64,000 nucleotides of DNA from Cyanobium sp. AMD-g (GCF_024346395.1 NZ_JAGQCW010000004.1:124001-188000), one strand, 5' to 3'; shown: positions 1 to 9,629, numbered from the stretch's first letter. Notes: generated by a model from the sequence alone, not told the origin. Translations and numbers: made by a program.

Positions 1-1392
1 CTGGAGCGGGCCGCCGAGCGCCTGGGGGGGCGCACCCTGCTGCGCTGGGACTTCATCGGCGGCTTGGCCGGCGCCCCCAACCTGCAGGGCCAGGCCGTGC
101 GTCAGCCGATGGCCGCCCTCAGCGGCCTGGACGGGCTTCCCCCGGAGCAGGGGGCGATCCTGCTGCTCAAGGACTTCCACCGCTATGCCGATGATCCAGG
201 CATCTGCCGAAGGCTGCGCAACCTGGCCGCCGGCCTGCGGCAGGTGCCCCACACCCTGGTGATCAGCGCCCCGGAGTGGCAGATGCCGCGGGAGCTGGAA
301 GACAGCGTCACCCTGCTCGAATTGCCCCTGCCGGAGGCCCGCGAGATCGGCCGGCTGCTGCGGGCGATCGCCGAGGCCAGCGGCCAGCCCCTGGCCCCGG
401 GGGTGCTCGAGCAGCTCACGGCCGCCTGCCACGGGCTGAGCGAGCAGCGGGTGCGCCAGCTGGCGGCCCGGGCCCTGGCCCAGCGGGGCCAGCTGGGCAT
501 CGAAGACCTTTCGGAGGTGCTGGAGGAGAAACGCCAGGCCATCGCCCGCAGCGAGCTGCTGGAGTACTGCCCCACCGAGGCCACCCCCGCCGACATCGGC
601 GGCCTGGAGACCCTCAAGCACTGGCTGGAGCAACGCCACCGGGCCTTCAGCGAGGAGGCCCAGCGCTACGGCCTGCCCCTGCCCCGGGGGGTGCTGCTGA
701 TCGGTCCCCAGGGCACCGGCAAATCGCTCACCGCCAAGGCGATCGCCCACAGCTGGGCGATGCCGCTGCTGCGGCTGGATGTGGGGCGCCTGTTCGCGGG
801 CCTGGTGGGGGCCAGCGAGGCGCGCACCAGGGAGATGATTCAGCGGGCCGAGGCCATGGCCCCCTGCGTGCTCTGGATCGACGAGATCGACAAAGGCTTC
901 GGCGGTGGCGACGGCCGCAGCGACGGCGGCACCAGCCAACGGGTGCTGGCCAGCCTGCTCACCTGGATGGCGGAAAAAAGCAGCGCCGTGTTCGTGGTGG
1001 CCACCGCCAATGCGGTGGAACGGCTGCCGGCGGAACTGCTGCGCAAGGGCCGCTTCGACGAGATCTTCCTGCTGGAACTGCCGGATGCCGAGGAGCGCCG
1101 GGCGATCCTGGATCTGCAGTTGCGGCGGCGGCGGCCGGCCCACACGATTCCGCTGGAGGTGCTGGTGGACCGCACCGCCGACTTCTCCGGCGCCGAGCTG
1201 GAGCAGACCGTGATCGAGGCCATGCACCTGGCCTTCGGCGAGGGCCGCGAACTCGGGGAAGCCGACCTGATCGCCGCCGCCAGCCAGGTGGTGCCCCTGT
1301 CGCGCACGGCCCGGGAGCAGCTGGAGGCCCTGCGCAGCTGGGCCAGCAGCGGCCGCGCCCGGCCGGCTTCCGGCGCCGGCCGGCTTTCGTGA
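1..1392 (+). CDS. ycf46: Ycf46-type AAA+ ATPase, 5' end cut by the window
   Basis: The reading frame is open from base 1, so the gene starts before the window; about 463 residues are visible. An N-terminal half without a clear motif is followed by a complete AAA+ module: Walker A GPQGTGKS at about 703-726, Walker B with WIDEID at about 872-889, and a sensor region with ATAN. The overall pattern fits the Ycf46 family found in cyanobacteria and algal plastids, which has been linked to regulation of CO2 uptake in Synechocystis; that role is family knowledge, not visible here. Residues after the last helix are Ala/Arg/Gly-rich and probably unstructured. Another FtsH-like or CbbX-like AAA protein is less likely because no protease or transmembrane segment is present. 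Confidence 0.85.
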   Translation: MERAAERLGGRTLLRWDFIGGLAGAPNLQGQAVRQPMAALSGLDGLPPEQGAILLLKDFHRYADDPGICRRLRNLAAGLRQVPHTLVISAPEWQMPRELEDSVTLLELPLPEAREIGRLLRAIAEASGQPLAPGVLEQLTAACHGLSEQRVRQLAARALAQRGQLGIEDLSEVLEEKRQAIARSELLEYCPTEATPADIGGLETLKHWLEQRHRAFSEEAQRYGLPLPRGVLLIGPQGTGKSLTAKAIAHSWAMPLLRLDVGRLFAGLVGASEARTREMIQRAEAMAPCVLWIDEIDKGFGGGDGRSDGGTSQRVLASLLTWMAEKSSAVFVVATANAVERLPAELLRKGRFDEIFLLELPDAEERRAILDLQLRRRRPAHTIPLEVLVDRTADFSGAELEQTVIEAMHLAFGEGRELGEADLIAAASQVVPLSRTAREQLEALRSWASSGRARPASGAGRLS

Positions 1393-1552
1393 GGCCAATC
1401 GGCACGAAAGTGGAAGACTTTCATTGCATCGATGCGGCCCGATGTAACGGCTTCATGAAGAACAACCACGCCTGGTAACAGCTTGGCCGGGCTGGCGGTG
1501 TCGATCGATTCATCACCCGTAGCGTCTGACGATCAATCGTGACGAAGCCGCC

Positions 1553-1741
1553 GTGACCCCGAGCCCCAGCCCCCGCACCGGCAGCGAACTCACCTCCCAG
1601 CTCGCCGTCGCCAGCCTCGGGGCCGGGGTGATCACCACCCTGGCGGTGGCCCAGGGCCAGAGCCCGCTCACCGCCCTCGGCATCACCCTGTTCTCGGCCG
1701 TGGCGGCCGTGGTGGTGGGCCAGGTGATCTCCAGCAACTGA
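1553..1741 (+). CDS. Small hydrophobic protein, function unknown
   Basis: A 62-residue protein with a GTG start. A short polar N-terminus rich in Ser and Pro is followed by two hydrophobic stretches (about residues 17-33 and 39-58) separated by a Gln/Ser/Pro turn, which suggests a two-helix membrane hairpin. There is no catalytic motif. It stands alone between ycf46 and a repeat-containing intergenic region. I do not recognise the family. It is kept because its composition is membrane-like and coherent, but a chance reading frame cannot be excluded at this GC content. Confidence 0.5.
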   Translation: MTPSPSPRTGSELTSQLAVASLGAGVITTLAVAQGQSPLTALGITLFSAVAAVVVGQVISSN

Positions 1742-1783
1742 GACGCAGAACGCAAGTCTCTCAGGGCTGAATCGTTCCGCTGA

Positions 1784-1843
1784 TTGTTTCCGCTGAACTT
1801 TTCAGCGTTGAACCTTTCTGTGTCGAACCATTCAGCGTTGAGC
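1784..1843. repeat. Degenerate 15-bp tandem repeat, four units
   Basis: Four consecutive 15-base units (1784-1798, 1799-1813, 1814-1828, 1829-1843) share an ending close to GAAC and a core TTCAGCGTTGA in units 2 and 4. The stretch lies in the 289-base gap between the small membrane protein and the C-DES-like gene, which otherwise contains nothing I can identify. The 15-base period equals five codons, as in pentapeptide-repeat genes, but no convincing gene covers it. Confidence 0.55.
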
Positions 1844-2030
1844 AGTCAATCGCGGGACGTTGGAAGGCCGAACGATCGTCAGGATCGTGTGGATCACTCC
1901 TCGCTCGGGGACTTGGTGCCGACAAGCCACCGTGAAGGCGCGCCTCCGGTTGGCTGGCGCTCCAGCATGAAGCGTCCACTGCCATGCTTCACCGGCGCCA
2001 CCACCCCTGCCCTTGCCCGCCGAGACCGCC

Positions 2031-3203
2031 ATGCCCCTGCGGGATCTGATGCCCGCCCTGGCCAACAAGACGTACTTCAACTACGGCGGCCAGGGGCCCC
2101 TGCCCTCGCCTTCGCTGGCGGCGATCAGCGAAGCCTTTGCCACCATCCAGGAGCTGGGCCCGTTCAGCGACAACGTCTGGCCCTACGTGAACCGCACGGT
2201 CTCAGGGCTGCGGCAGCGGCTGGCGACCTGGCTCGGCGTGGCGCCGGAGCGGGTGGCCTTCACCGAGAACGTCACCTCGGGATGCGTGCTGCCCCTCTGG
2301 GGCCTGCCATGGCAGGCGGGCGACGAACTGCTGGTGAGCGATGCCGAGCACTACGGCGTGGTGGCCGCCCTCGAGGAGCTGGCCCGGCGCCACCAGCTGC
2401 GGATCACCTCCCTGGCGGTGGCGGATCTCACCGGTGAGGCAGCCGCCGCCGCAGCGGCAGTGGGCCAGCGGCTGGAGGCCGCCCTCAGCCCCCGCACCCG
2501 GCTGGTGGTGCTCTCCCACCTGCTCTGGAACACCGGCCAGACGATGCCGATCGCGGCGGTGGCGGCCCAGCTGGCCAACCATCCCCGCCATCCCTGGCTG
2601 CTGGTGGATGCGGCCCAGTCCCTGGGCAGCCTGCCGGTGGCCGAGGCGGCGGCCGCCGCCGACATCTATGCCTGCACCGGCCACAAGTGGTGCTGCGGTC
2701 CCGAAGGGCTCGGTGCGGTGGCTGTTTCCGAACGGCTGCTGGAGGCGAGCAGCCCCACCCTCATCGGCTGGCGCACCCTGGAGCACGACGGCCCCGGCGC
2801 CGGCGGCTACCACCGCGACGCCCGCCGCTTCGAGGTGGCCACTTCCTGCACCCCCCTGTTCGCCGGGCTTGACAGCTCACTGCAGCTGCTGGAGGCCGAA
2901 GGCGATGCCGGCGCGCGGCTGTCGGCGATCCGGCAGCGCAGCGGCCAGCTGTGGGAAGGGCTGCAGCGGATTGCCGGGGTCCGCACCCTGCTGGCGGTGC
3001 CCCCGCCGGCGGGGCTGGTGAGCTTCACCATGGCCGATCCCGAGGGTGCCCCCCTGGATCCAGCCGCTATCGTGAAAAAGCTGGGGGACCGGGGCACCTG
3101 GTTGCGAACCCTGGAATCACCCCGCTGCCTGCGGGCCTGCACCCACCTGGTCAGCACGGCGGACGAGGTGGAACTGCTTCTGGAGCAACTGGTCGAGGGC
3201 TGA
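2031..3203 (+). CDS. L-cysteine/cystine C-S lyase (C-DES-like), class V aminotransferase fold
   Basis: A 390-residue PLP enzyme of fold type I. The N-terminal block NKTYFNYGGQGPLP, the motif IQELGPFS, the strand LSHLLWNTGQ and the PLP-lysine motif GHKWCCGPEG match what I remember of the Synechocystis cystine lyase C-DES. That enzyme releases persulfide sulfur from cystine for iron-sulfur cluster assembly. SufS/NifS cysteine desulfurases share the fold, but they carry a catalytic cysteine loop that I do not see here. ATG at 2031 is preferred over an in-frame TTG at 2013 because homology begins close to it. The gene is convergent with the MscS gene, with a 25-base gap. Confidence 0.8.
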   Translation: MPLRDLMPALANKTYFNYGGQGPLPSPSLAAISEAFATIQELGPFSDNVWPYVNRTVSGLRQRLATWLGVAPERVAFTENVTSGCVLPLWGLPWQAGDELLVSDAEHYGVVAALEELARRHQLRITSLAVADLTGEAAAAAAAVGQRLEAALSPRTRLVVLSHLLWNTGQTMPIAAVAAQLANHPRHPWLLVDAAQSLGSLPVAEAAAAADIYACTGHKWCCGPEGLGAVAVSERLLEASSPTLIGWRTLEHDGPGAGGYHRDARRFEVATSCTPLFAGLDSSLQLLEAEGDAGARLSAIRQRSGQLWEGLQRIAGVRTLLAVPPPAGLVSFTMADPEGAPLDPAAIVKKLGDRGTWLRTLESPRCLRACTHLVSTADEVELLLEQLVEG

Positions 3204-3228
3204 GTAGCTGGCCGAGGTCGGCAGCGAC

Positions 3229-4035
3229 TCAGTTGCCGCTCTGCGCCATGGCGACGGGAATCCTCGGCACAGGGAATCCGTTTCTGCCAAGGACGTCCGC
3301 GATCATCCGGTTGGTATCGAAGTAAACCTGCCAGTAGTGGTTGGTGTGGGTGTAGGGACGGACCGCCAGCCTGGGGCCCCGCTCGCTGAACTCCAGCACC
3401 TCGATGTCAGCCGGTGTATTGGCATCCTGGTTGGGCACGGACAGGATGCCTTCCTTCAGCAGAGCGATGGCCTTGGCAACGTCGGCACTGTTGTCGAGCT
3501 GGGCGACAAGGTCAACCCGCCGAAAGGGGTGGGAGGAGAAGTTCTGGATCGTGTCGGAAAACAGCTTGCCGTTGGGAACAATGTTGCGGACGCAATCCAT
3601 TGACTGGATGGAGGTGACGAACATGCCGATCTCCTCCACCGTTCCTGTGACGCCGCCGGCCGTGATGAAATTGCCGACGCTGAATGGCCGGAAGACCTGT
3701 AGGAAGACCCCAGCAGCAAAATTGCTCAGCATGCCGCTCCAGGCGGCGCCGATCGCGACACCGGCACCAGCCAGAAGGGCGGCGAAACTGGCGGTCTGAA
3801 TCCCGAAGAAGCCGAGGATGGCGACGACCAGAATGACCCTGAGAATCGCGCCCAGAATGTTGATCAGATAGCCAATGACCGTGGGGTCAAGGGTCCCTGA
3901 GGAAAGTCCTCTCCTGAGGATGCGCAAGGCGAACTTGATGCACCATCCACCGGCAATCCAGAGGGCAACAGCCCCAACAAGTTTGAACAGAAAGGGGATG
4001 ACCACACTCGCGATCACAGGCAGGCTTGTCGGCAT
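3229..4035 (-). CDS. MscS-family small-conductance mechanosensitive channel
   Basis: A 268-residue inner-membrane channel that would open on hypo-osmotic shock. Three hydrophobic segments lie in the first ~130 residues. The last one has the Gly/Ala-rich pore-helix pattern (AALLAGAGVAIGAAWSGMLSN), followed by FRPFSVGNFI and the beta-domain block GTVEEIGMFVTSIQSMD and VPNGKLFSDTIQN. These are hallmark MscS positions. The length is close to E. coli MscS, so there is no extra N-terminal domain. Base composition looks less G+C-rich than neighbouring genes. Conductance and specificity cannot be read from sequence. Confidence 0.88.
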   Translation of the reverse strand: MPTSLPVIASVVIPFLFKLVGAVALWIAGGWCIKFALRILRRGLSSGTLDPTVIGYLINILGAILRVILVVAILGFFGIQTASFAALLAGAGVAIGAAWSGMLSNFAAGVFLQVFRPFSVGNFITAGGVTGTVEEIGMFVTSIQSMDCVRNIVPNGKLFSDTIQNFSSHPFRRVDLVAQLDNSADVAKAIALLKEGILSVPNQDANTPADIEVLEFSERGPRLAVRPYTHTNHYWQVYFDTNRMIADVLGRNGFPVPRIPVAMAQSGN

Positions 4036-4290
4036 CAGACCAGAGAAAGAGCTCAGATGTGAATGAAGGTATCAATGACGCTGCTGATCGCCTGAGATTC
4101 GTCCGGAAATCTTCCGAACCGACCCGCCATGGCTGTTGCCGTCCCAGGGCAGCAGCGGCCCCGACCCGTCGAACGGCGCAGCAGGGAGGCCCTTCATGAA
4201 CCCCCATGACGGCTCGCCTGTCTGGACCTGCCCCATTCCCCAGAGTGGAGGGATCGTTTCCAGCGCCGTCAGCCATTGCCGGCCCGCCCC

Positions 4291-4623
4291 ATGACTGCCA
4301 ACCTCTCCCGACCACAGGCGGCCTTGCTCGCAGCCGCCTGCGCTCTCTGTGTCAGCAGCCTGTCTGCCGTGCCTCCGGCAGGAGCCACCACCGCGACATC
4401 CAAGGATTCCCCCTATGCCGCCGCCGCCGATGGGGCCAGCCCAACAGCCGCTCCCGGGAGCGTGGCACCCGGAACGGAGAAGGAGTCGCCCTACGCGGCA
4501 GCCAAGGATGAGCTGGCCCTCAGCTTCGGGCCCAACCTTGGCAAGCTCTGGTGGCTGCTGCTGCCGACCGGCCTGGCCGCGGGCAGCTACCTGTACCTGC
4601 GCAGCCAGGAAGGCGCGAACTGA
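4291..4623 (+). CDS. Secreted or membrane-anchored small protein with repeated SPYAAA motif
   Basis: A 110-residue protein. ATG at 4291 opens a typical signal peptide (hydrophobic core, then AVPPAGA as a cleavage candidate). The middle is low-complexity and contains two copies of K-D/E-SPYAAA (about residues 38-45 and 68-75). The C-terminus has one hydrophobic segment (WWLLLPTGLAAGSYLYL) and a short polar tail. This suggests an envelope or thylakoid protein with one C-terminal membrane anchor. I do not recognise the family. It is convergent with aqpZ, 10 bases away. The 255 bases upstream, divergent from mscS, hold no identifiable gene. Confidence 0.6.
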   Translation: MTANLSRPQAALLAAACALCVSSLSAVPPAGATTATSKDSPYAAAADGASPTAAPGSVAPGTEKESPYAAAKDELALSFGPNLGKLWWLLLPTGLAAGSYLYLRSQEGAN

Positions 4624-4633
4624 AGGACGCCGA

Positions 4634-5374
4634 TCAGCCTTCCCCGGCCTCCAGCAGATGGCGCTGCACCCAGCCGGCCAGCAGGGCCCCGACGATCGGC
4701 GCCAACCAGAACAGCCAGAGCTGCCCGATGGCCTCACCGCCCACCCAGAGGGCCACACCGGTGCTGCGGGCAGGGTTCACCGAGGTGTTCGTCACTGGAA
4801 TGCTGATCAGGTGGATGAGCACCAGGGAAAGGCCGATCGGCACCCCGGCAAAATCCTTGATCGCGTCGCGGTGCGTGGAGCCGAGGATCACCAGCAGGAA
4901 GAAGAAGGTCAGCAGCACCTCGGTGATCAGGGCGGCCCAGAATCCATAACCGCCCGGGGAATGGGCCCCGAAGCCGTTGGTGGCCAGCGGGTTGCTGCCG
5001 CTCAGCTCAAAGCCCTTGCGGCCACTAGCGATGGCGTAGAGAAGCCCACCGGCCATGACGCCGCCGAGCACCTGGGCCACGATGTAGGGCAGCAGGGCCG
5101 AGCTGGGAAAGCGGCCGCTGGCCCAGAGGCCGAAACTCACCGCCGGATTGATGTGGCAGCCGGAGACATGGCCGATGGCATAGGCCATGGTGAGCAGGGT
5201 CAGGCCGAAGGCCAGGGCCACCCCGACGAACCCGAGACCCAGCGGGTTGCTTTCCGCCTGGGCGTAGGGGAAGACGGCGGCCAGCACGGCGCTGCCGCAG
5301 CCACCGAACACGAGCCAGAAGGTGCCGATCAGTTCCGCCAGGAACCGCTTCGACATGGGAACGGCGACGGTCAT
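4634..5374 (-). CDS. aqpZ: Aquaporin Z, water channel
   Basis: A 246-residue MIP-family channel for water movement across the inner membrane. The N-terminus ([22 protein letters not shown]) is nearly the E. coli AqpZ signature. Both pore motifs are intact: INPAVSFG in the first half and VNPARSTG in the second, and six hydrophobic helices are evident. ATG at 5374 is used; an internal ATG at 5356 (MSKRFLAEL) is an equally plausible start. The gene follows murE on the same strand with a 93-base gap, so it probably has its own promoter. Its proximity to an MscS channel may be coincidental, but both act in osmotic adjustment. Confidence 0.93.
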   Translation of the reverse strand: MTVAVPMSKRFLAELIGTFWLVFGGCGSAVLAAVFPYAQAESNPLGLGFVGVALAFGLTLLTMAYAIGHVSGCHINPAVSFGLWASGRFPSSALLPYIVAQVLGGVMAGGLLYAIASGRKGFELSGSNPLATNGFGAHSPGGYGFWAALITEVLLTFFFLLVILGSTHRDAIKDFAGVPIGLSLVLIHLISIPVTNTSVNPARSTGVALWVGGEAIGQLWLFWLAPIVGALLAGWVQRHLLEAGEG

Positions 5375-5467
5375 GGCTGGGTGGTGTCCTGCGCGGTCTC
5401 CTCACCTTAATGACCGGTGCCGGACAGAATTCATCCCGAATCCGATGGGCCTGTTCCGGCGCCCTGG

Positions 5468-7021
5468 TCAACTGGCACGGGCCATCAGGGCCAGGGCGGC
5501 CTGCTCCCGGTCATCGAAATGCACCTTGGTGGTGCCGAGGATCTGGTAATCCTCATGGCCCTTGCCGGCGATCAGCACCAGATCCTGCGGCGCCGCGGCG
5601 GCGATGGCGGCGGCGATGGCGGCGGCGCGGTCACCCTCCACCACCAGCTCGGTGCCAGCGGGAATCCCCGCCACCACGTCAGCGAGGATCCGCTGGGGGT
5701 CCTCGGTGCGGGGGTTGTCGGAGGTGACCACCACCGCATCGGCCAGGCGGGCGGCGATGGCCGCCATCTGGGGCCGTTTGCTGCGGTCGCGATCGCCGCC
5801 ACAGCCGAACACACAGATCAACCGGCCGTCGGTGAAGGGACGGCAGGCCGCCAGGGCGTTCTCGAGGCCGTCGGGGGTGTGGGCGTAATCCACCAGCACC
5901 GCCGGCAGGGCCACTCCCTGCGGGCCACCCACCCGCTCCATGCGCCCCGGAACGCCCCGGAAGCTGGCCAGACCCTCGAGCAGCTGGGCCAGGGGCAGGC
6001 CCTGCTGCAGCAGGGCCCCCACCGCCTGCAGCAGGTTCATCAGGTTGAACCGTCCCACCAGGGGCGAGCGGAACAGCCCCTCGCCCGACGGGCTGTGCAG
6101 CCGGCCGCTCACCCCATCGGCGCCCATCGTCAGATCGCTGATGTACAGCTCCACAGACGGATCCTCCAGGGAGCAGCGCCAGCAGGGGCCGGCCGCCGCC
6201 AACCGCTCGGCCAGGCGGGCCCCCCAGGGGTCGTCCACATTCACCACGGCGCCGCCGTCGAGCAGCTCCGGGGCGAACAGCCGGGCCTTGGCCTCGAAGT
6301 AGGCCTGCATCGACGGGTGGTAGTCGAGGTGGTCCTGGGTGAGGTTGGTGAACACCGCGCCGGCGAAGCGGCAGCCGGCCACCCGCTGCTGGTCGAGGGC
6401 GTGGGAGCTCACCTCCATCGCCGCGATGGCGCTGCCGGCTGACGCCGCCTGGGCCAGATCGGCCTGCAGCAGATCGGCGAAGGCCGTGGTGTGGGTCGCT
6501 GTGGCGCTGTGACCCGGCCAGCGGTTCTGCAGGGTGCCGAACAGGGCCGCCGGCCGGCCGGCCGCGGCGGCCAGGTGCTCGATCAGGTAGGTGGTGGTGG
6601 TCTTGCCGTTCGTGCCGGTGACGCCGATCAGCGCCAGGCGCCCGCTGGGCTGGCACCAGAACTCCGCCGCCAGCCGGCCGGCCCAGAGGGCCAGGGGGGG
6701 CTCCACCACCAGCACCGGATCGCCAGGAGCCGGCGGCCGGACGGCGGCCGCCGCCGGCCCGATCACGGCCGCCACGGCGCCGGCGGCCAGCACCTCGGGC
6801 CAGAAGCTGCCGCCATCCACCGCCGTGCCGGGCAGGCCCACGAACAGGCTGCCGGGGCCGACGCGGCGGGAATCGCAGCTGACCCCGCTCACCACCGCCT
6901 GGGCCAGGGCGCCGGTGGGGTCGGGGAGCGGCGGCAGGCCCACCTGACGCAGGAGCGACTGAAGCAGCGGTGACATGGCGGCGCCGGCGGCGTCCGGCGG
7001 GACGAAGCTGGCGCCTTTCAT
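5468..7021 (-). CDS. murE: UDP-MurNAc-L-Ala-D-Glu:meso-diaminopimelate ligase
   Basis: A 517-residue cytoplasmic Mur ligase that adds meso-diaminopimelate to the peptidoglycan precursor. The ATP-binding motif [12 protein letters not shown] is at about residues 133-144. The C-terminal motif DNPRTEDP is the DNPR signature that distinguishes DAP-adding from lysine-adding MurE. Substrate-binding and central-domain blocks ([20 protein letters not shown]) are present. The start at 7021 lies 10 bases after the preceding gene's stop; an ATG at 6976 (MSPLLQSLL) may be the true start because the first 15 residues look non-conserved. It is the last gene of the yidD-glutaredoxin-murE run. Confidence 0.95.
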   Translation of the reverse strand: MKGASFVPPDAAGAAMSPLLQSLLRQVGLPPLPDPTGALAQAVVSGVSCDSRRVGPGSLFVGLPGTAVDGGSFWPEVLAAGAVAAVIGPAAAAVRPPAPGDPVLVVEPPLALWAGRLAAEFWCQPSGRLALIGVTGTNGKTTTTYLIEHLAAAAGRPAALFGTLQNRWPGHSATATHTTAFADLLQADLAQAASAGSAIAAMEVSSHALDQQRVAGCRFAGAVFTNLTQDHLDYHPSMQAYFEAKARLFAPELLDGGAVVNVDDPWGARLAERLAAAGPCWRCSLEDPSVELYISDLTMGADGVSGRLHSPSGEGLFRSPLVGRFNLMNLLQAVGALLQQGLPLAQLLEGLASFRGVPGRMERVGGPQGVALPAVLVDYAHTPDGLENALAACRPFTDGRLICVFGCGGDRDRSKRPQMAAIAARLADAVVVTSDNPRTEDPQRILADVVAGIPAGTELVVEGDRAAAIAAAIAAAAPQDLVLIAGKGHEDYQILGTTKVHFDDREQAALALMARAS

Positions 7022-7031
7022 AGCGTGACGC

Positions 7032-7298
7032 TCAGCGGACGCCCTGTTTGATCAGCCAGGCCCGTAGCTGGGCTCCCGCCAGACGGGGGGACACCCGCGG
7101 CAGCTCGCGGAAGGGAGCGTCTGTGCTGGCCGCCACCGCCAGAACGGGCACGGCCAACCCATAGCGCCCCTGCAATGAGGCATCGGTGTCCACATCGATC
7201 CGTTGCAGGGGCTGGGGGGGCTCCAGGGTCCGAAGCTTCTCCTCCAGGCCCTCGCAAAGGCAGCAGCCCTGGCGTGTGAAAAGCAGCAGCTCCTGCAT
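7032..7298 (-). CDS. Glutaredoxin-like small thiol protein
   Basis: An 88-residue protein with the thioredoxin-fold start [16 protein letters not shown], which gives a CxxC-type site at residues 11-14 (CCLC). A middle strand RIDVDTD and the cis-proline region (LAVPVLAV) follow. This is the pattern of DUF836/glutaredoxin-family proteins, which are presumed cytoplasmic disulfide exchangers. The ATG at 7298 overlaps the stop of yidD in a TGATG junction, implying translational coupling. The redox partner is unknown. Confidence 0.8.
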   Translation of the reverse strand: MQELLLFTRQGCCLCEGLEEKLRTLEPPQPLQRIDVDTDASLQGRYGLAVPVLAVAASTDAPFRELPRVSPRLAGAQLRAWLIKQGVR

Positions 7299-7606
7299 CA
7301 ATCGGGTACCGGGTCGCAGCCGCAGGGGGTGAACGGGTGGCAGCGGCCGATCCGCTTCAGGGTGAGCCAGCCGCCGCGCCAGGGACCATGGCGGCCGATC
7401 GCCTCCAGCCCATAGGCGCTGCAGCTGGGAATGAAGCGGCAACGGGGGCCCAGCAGGGGGGAGAGCCAGCGGCGGTAAGCGCCGATCAGGGCCAGCAACA
7501 CGGCCGCCACGGCGGAGGTGAGGGTCGACGGAACCGCCAAGGGACCGTCGCCGCTTAGGGTGGGTGGTTGGCGCTGCACGCGCGGGCATCCGGGTTCTCC
7601 CAGCAT
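7298..7606 (-). CDS. yidD: Membrane protein insertion efficiency factor YidD
   Basis: A 102-residue peripheral inner-membrane protein thought to assist YidC/Sec insertion. The family signature is clear: an amphipathic N-terminal helix ending [22 protein letters not shown], then [16 protein letters not shown] and a C-terminal [14 protein letters not shown]. The ATG at 7606 is used; a TTG at 7540, giving an 80-residue protein, fits the usual family length better, so the first ~22 residues are doubtful. It is divergent from rpsD and coupled to the downstream glutaredoxin-like gene. Confidence 0.88.
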   Translation of the reverse strand: MLGEPGCPRVQRQPPTLSGDGPLAVPSTLTSAVAAVLLALIGAYRRWLSPLLGPRCRFIPSCSAYGLEAIGRHGPWRGGWLTLKRIGRCHPFTPCGCDPVPD

Positions 7607-7672
7607 GCCGCAACCGTGCACCGCCCCCGTCTGGCCCCAGGGCCGCAACGTCCACCTCCGACACCATCCCTT

Positions 7673-8281
7673 ATGTCTCGCTACCGCGGCCCTCGCCTGA
7701 GGATCACGCGGCGCTTGGGGGACCTTCCCGGTCTCACCCGTAAGGCCGCCAAACGGTCTTATCCCCCCGGTCAGCACGGCCAAGCCCGTCGCAAGCGCTC
7801 CGAATACGCGATCCGTCTCGAAGAAAAGCAGAAACTGCGTTTCAACTACGGCATTTCCGAACGTCAGCTGGTGCGCTACGTGAAGAAAGCCCGTGCCCAG
7901 GAGGGTTCCACCGGAACCAACCTGCTCAAGCTGCTCGAAAACCGCCTCGACAACATCTGTTTCCGCCTGGGCCTCGGTCCCACCGTTCCCGGCGCCCGCC
8001 AGCTGGTGAACCATGGCCACGTGACCGTGAACGGACGTGTGGTGGACATCCCCAGCTACCAGTGCAGGGCCGGCGATGTGGTTGCCATCCGCGAGCGCAA
8101 GTGCAGCAAGACCCTGGCCGAAGCCAACCTGGCCTTCCCCGGCCTGGCCAACATCCCGCCCCACCTCGAGTTCGACAAGGCCAAGATGACCGCCAAGGTG
8201 GGCGGCCGCATCGAGCGCGAATGGGTCGCCCTCGAGATCAACGAACTGCTGGTGGTGGAGTTCTACAGCCGCAAGGTCTGA
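7673..8281 (+). CDS. rpsD: 30S ribosomal protein S4
   Basis: A 202-residue primary rRNA-binding protein of the small subunit. The start [20 protein letters not shown] and the S4 RNA-binding domain ([27 protein letters not shown]) are diagnostic, and the length is that of cyanobacterial S4. There is no zinc-ribbon cysteine set at the N-terminus, so this is the C-minus form. Codon use looks more selective than in the neighbours, consistent with high expression. It is monocistronic, followed by a hairpin at 8300-8325. Confidence 0.98.
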   Translation: MSRYRGPRLRITRRLGDLPGLTRKAAKRSYPPGQHGQARRKRSEYAIRLEEKQKLRFNYGISERQLVRYVKKARAQEGSTGTNLLKLLENRLDNICFRLGLGPTVPGARQLVNHGHVTVNGRVVDIPSYQCRAGDVVAIRERKCSKTLAEANLAFPGLANIPPHLEFDKAKMTAKVGGRIEREWVALEINELLVVEFYSRKV

Positions 8282-8299
8282 GCCCCATCCCCTGCAACA

Positions 8300-8325
8300 A
8301 CTGCCGGCGGATCCTCGCCGGCAGT
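8300..8325 (+). terminator. Hairpin downstream of rpsD
   Basis: A perfect 10-bp stem (ACTGCCGGCG / CGCCGGCAGT) with a 6-base loop begins 18 bases after the rpsD stop codon. No T-run follows, so it is either a weak intrinsic terminator or a 3'-end stabilising structure. Confidence 0.5.
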
Positions 8326-8369
8326 GTGCCGTCCGCGTCCGCTGCCGCTAGGTATGGGCGCAGACGGCC

Positions 8370-9629
8370 TTGTTGTTGGCGCCTGTGAAGCCATTCACAC
8401 CCCGGGCTTCGGCCCGGCCGGAGGCTCCCCCGATCCCCTGGCGTCTCGTCGGGGGAGTGGTGGGCCTGCAGGCCTGCCTGCAGCTGGGGTGGATCGTCTA
8501 CAGCACCTACCAGCCCGTTCTGCTGCAGCGCTTCGGTTTCACCGACCTGCTGCCGGTCTTTGCCTTGCTGGGCGGATTCCTCGGCCTGGTGGTCGAACCG
8601 CTCAGCGGCGCCCTCTCCGATCGCCACGGCGGCCAGGCCCGCGGCCGGCTGCTGCCGATCACCGTGGCGGTGACCGTGGCCGGTCTGATCTTCCTCACCA
8701 CGGCGGCGCTGCTGCGGCAGGGATCCCCCTGGTTCAGCCCAGGCCTGCCGTGGCTGATGCTGCTCTGGGTGGTGGCCGTGCAGTGGGCCTCCAGTCCCAA
8801 TCTGGCCCAGCTGAACGAAGCGGTGCCGCTGCGCACCCTGCCGCTGGCCGTGGCACTCCTCACCGTCAGCCAGGGGCTGATCGGTGCCTTCTCCAGCGAC
8901 CTGGCCCGGTTGGCCCTGCGGCTGGGTCCCGCCGCCACCTTCCTGCTGGGCGCACTGGTGCTGGCCCTGGGCCTGGCGGTGCTGCGGTCGGGCCGGGCCG
9001 CTTCCTCCATGAGCTTCCGCAACGGCCAGGGCTCCGTCGGCCGCCAACGGCTCGCCGCACCCCTGGGCCCTGCCGACCTGGCCCAGGGGGCGCTGCTGCT
9101 GGGCCTTGCCCTGGCGGTGGGCGGCCTGGGGCAGATCCTGCTCGACCTGCTTCCACGACTGGCCCGATCGGCTCCGCCCGGGCCGGAAGCCTGGGGCCCG
9201 GGATCGCTGCTGCTGCTGTGCTCCGCCATCGGCGCCCCCCTCACTGCCCGGGCCGTGGGCCGGTGGGGGCGGCTGCCCTCCCTGGCCGCAGGAATCCTGC
9301 TGCTGGCCGGGGTTCTGGGGGTGAGCCTCCTGTTGCCCCAAGGGCCCGGCCTCCTGCAACTGGCCCTGCTCGGGGTGCTCCACAGCCTCGTGGTCACCAG
9401 CCTGACGGCCACCTCCCTGACGGTGCTGCCGCCGGGCCGCAGCGGGCTGGGGGCGGGGCTTGCGCTGGGGGGGACCGGACTCGCCGGCAGCCTCGTGCGG
9501 CTGGGATTCGGAGCGTCCGGGCCGGTCGGATCCGGGCATCTGCTGGTCCTGCTGGCGGCCACCACCGGGACCGCCCTGGTGGGCTGCCTGCTGCTGGCGG
9601 GTGGTCGGCGGCGCCAGGGGGTGGCATGA
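8370..9629 (+). CDS. MFS-type transporter
   Basis: A polytopic membrane protein of about 419 residues with roughly 12 hydrophobic segments. The loop between helices 2 and 3 reads EPLSGALSDRHGG, the usual MFS motif-A region. A longer polar loop splits two halves near residue 215. No substrate-specific motif is recognisable. The start is uncertain: TTG codons occur at 8370, 8373 and 8376 and a GTG at 8385, with no clear Shine-Dalgarno sequence. Its stop overlaps the methyltransferase start (ATGA at 9626), so the two are co-translated. Confidence 0.75.
   Translation: MLLAPVKPFTPRASARPEAPPIPWRLVGGVVGLQACLQLGWIVYSTYQPVLLQRFGFTDLLPVFALLGGFLGLVVEPLSGALSDRHGGQARGRLLPITVAVTVAGLIFLTTAALLRQGSPWFSPGLPWLMLLWVVAVQWASSPNLAQLNEAVPLRTLPLAVALLTVSQGLIGAFSSDLARLALRLGPAATFLLGALVLALGLAVLRSGRAASSMSFRNGQGSVGRQRLAAPLGPADLAQGALLLGLALAVGGLGQILLDLLPRLARSAPPGPEAWGPGSLLLLCSAIGAPLTARAVGRWGRLPSLAAGILLLAGVLGVSLLLPQGPGLLQLALLGVLHSLVVTSLTATSLTVLPPGRSGLGAGLALGGTGLAGSLVRLGFGASGPVGSGHLLVLLAATTGTALVGCLLLAGGRRRQGVA

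Noticed and set aside
4072-4758. 228-codon minus-strand frame between mscS and aqpZ
   Set aside because: It is antisense to the signal-peptide protein and has low-complexity Gly/Arg/Ser composition without motifs.
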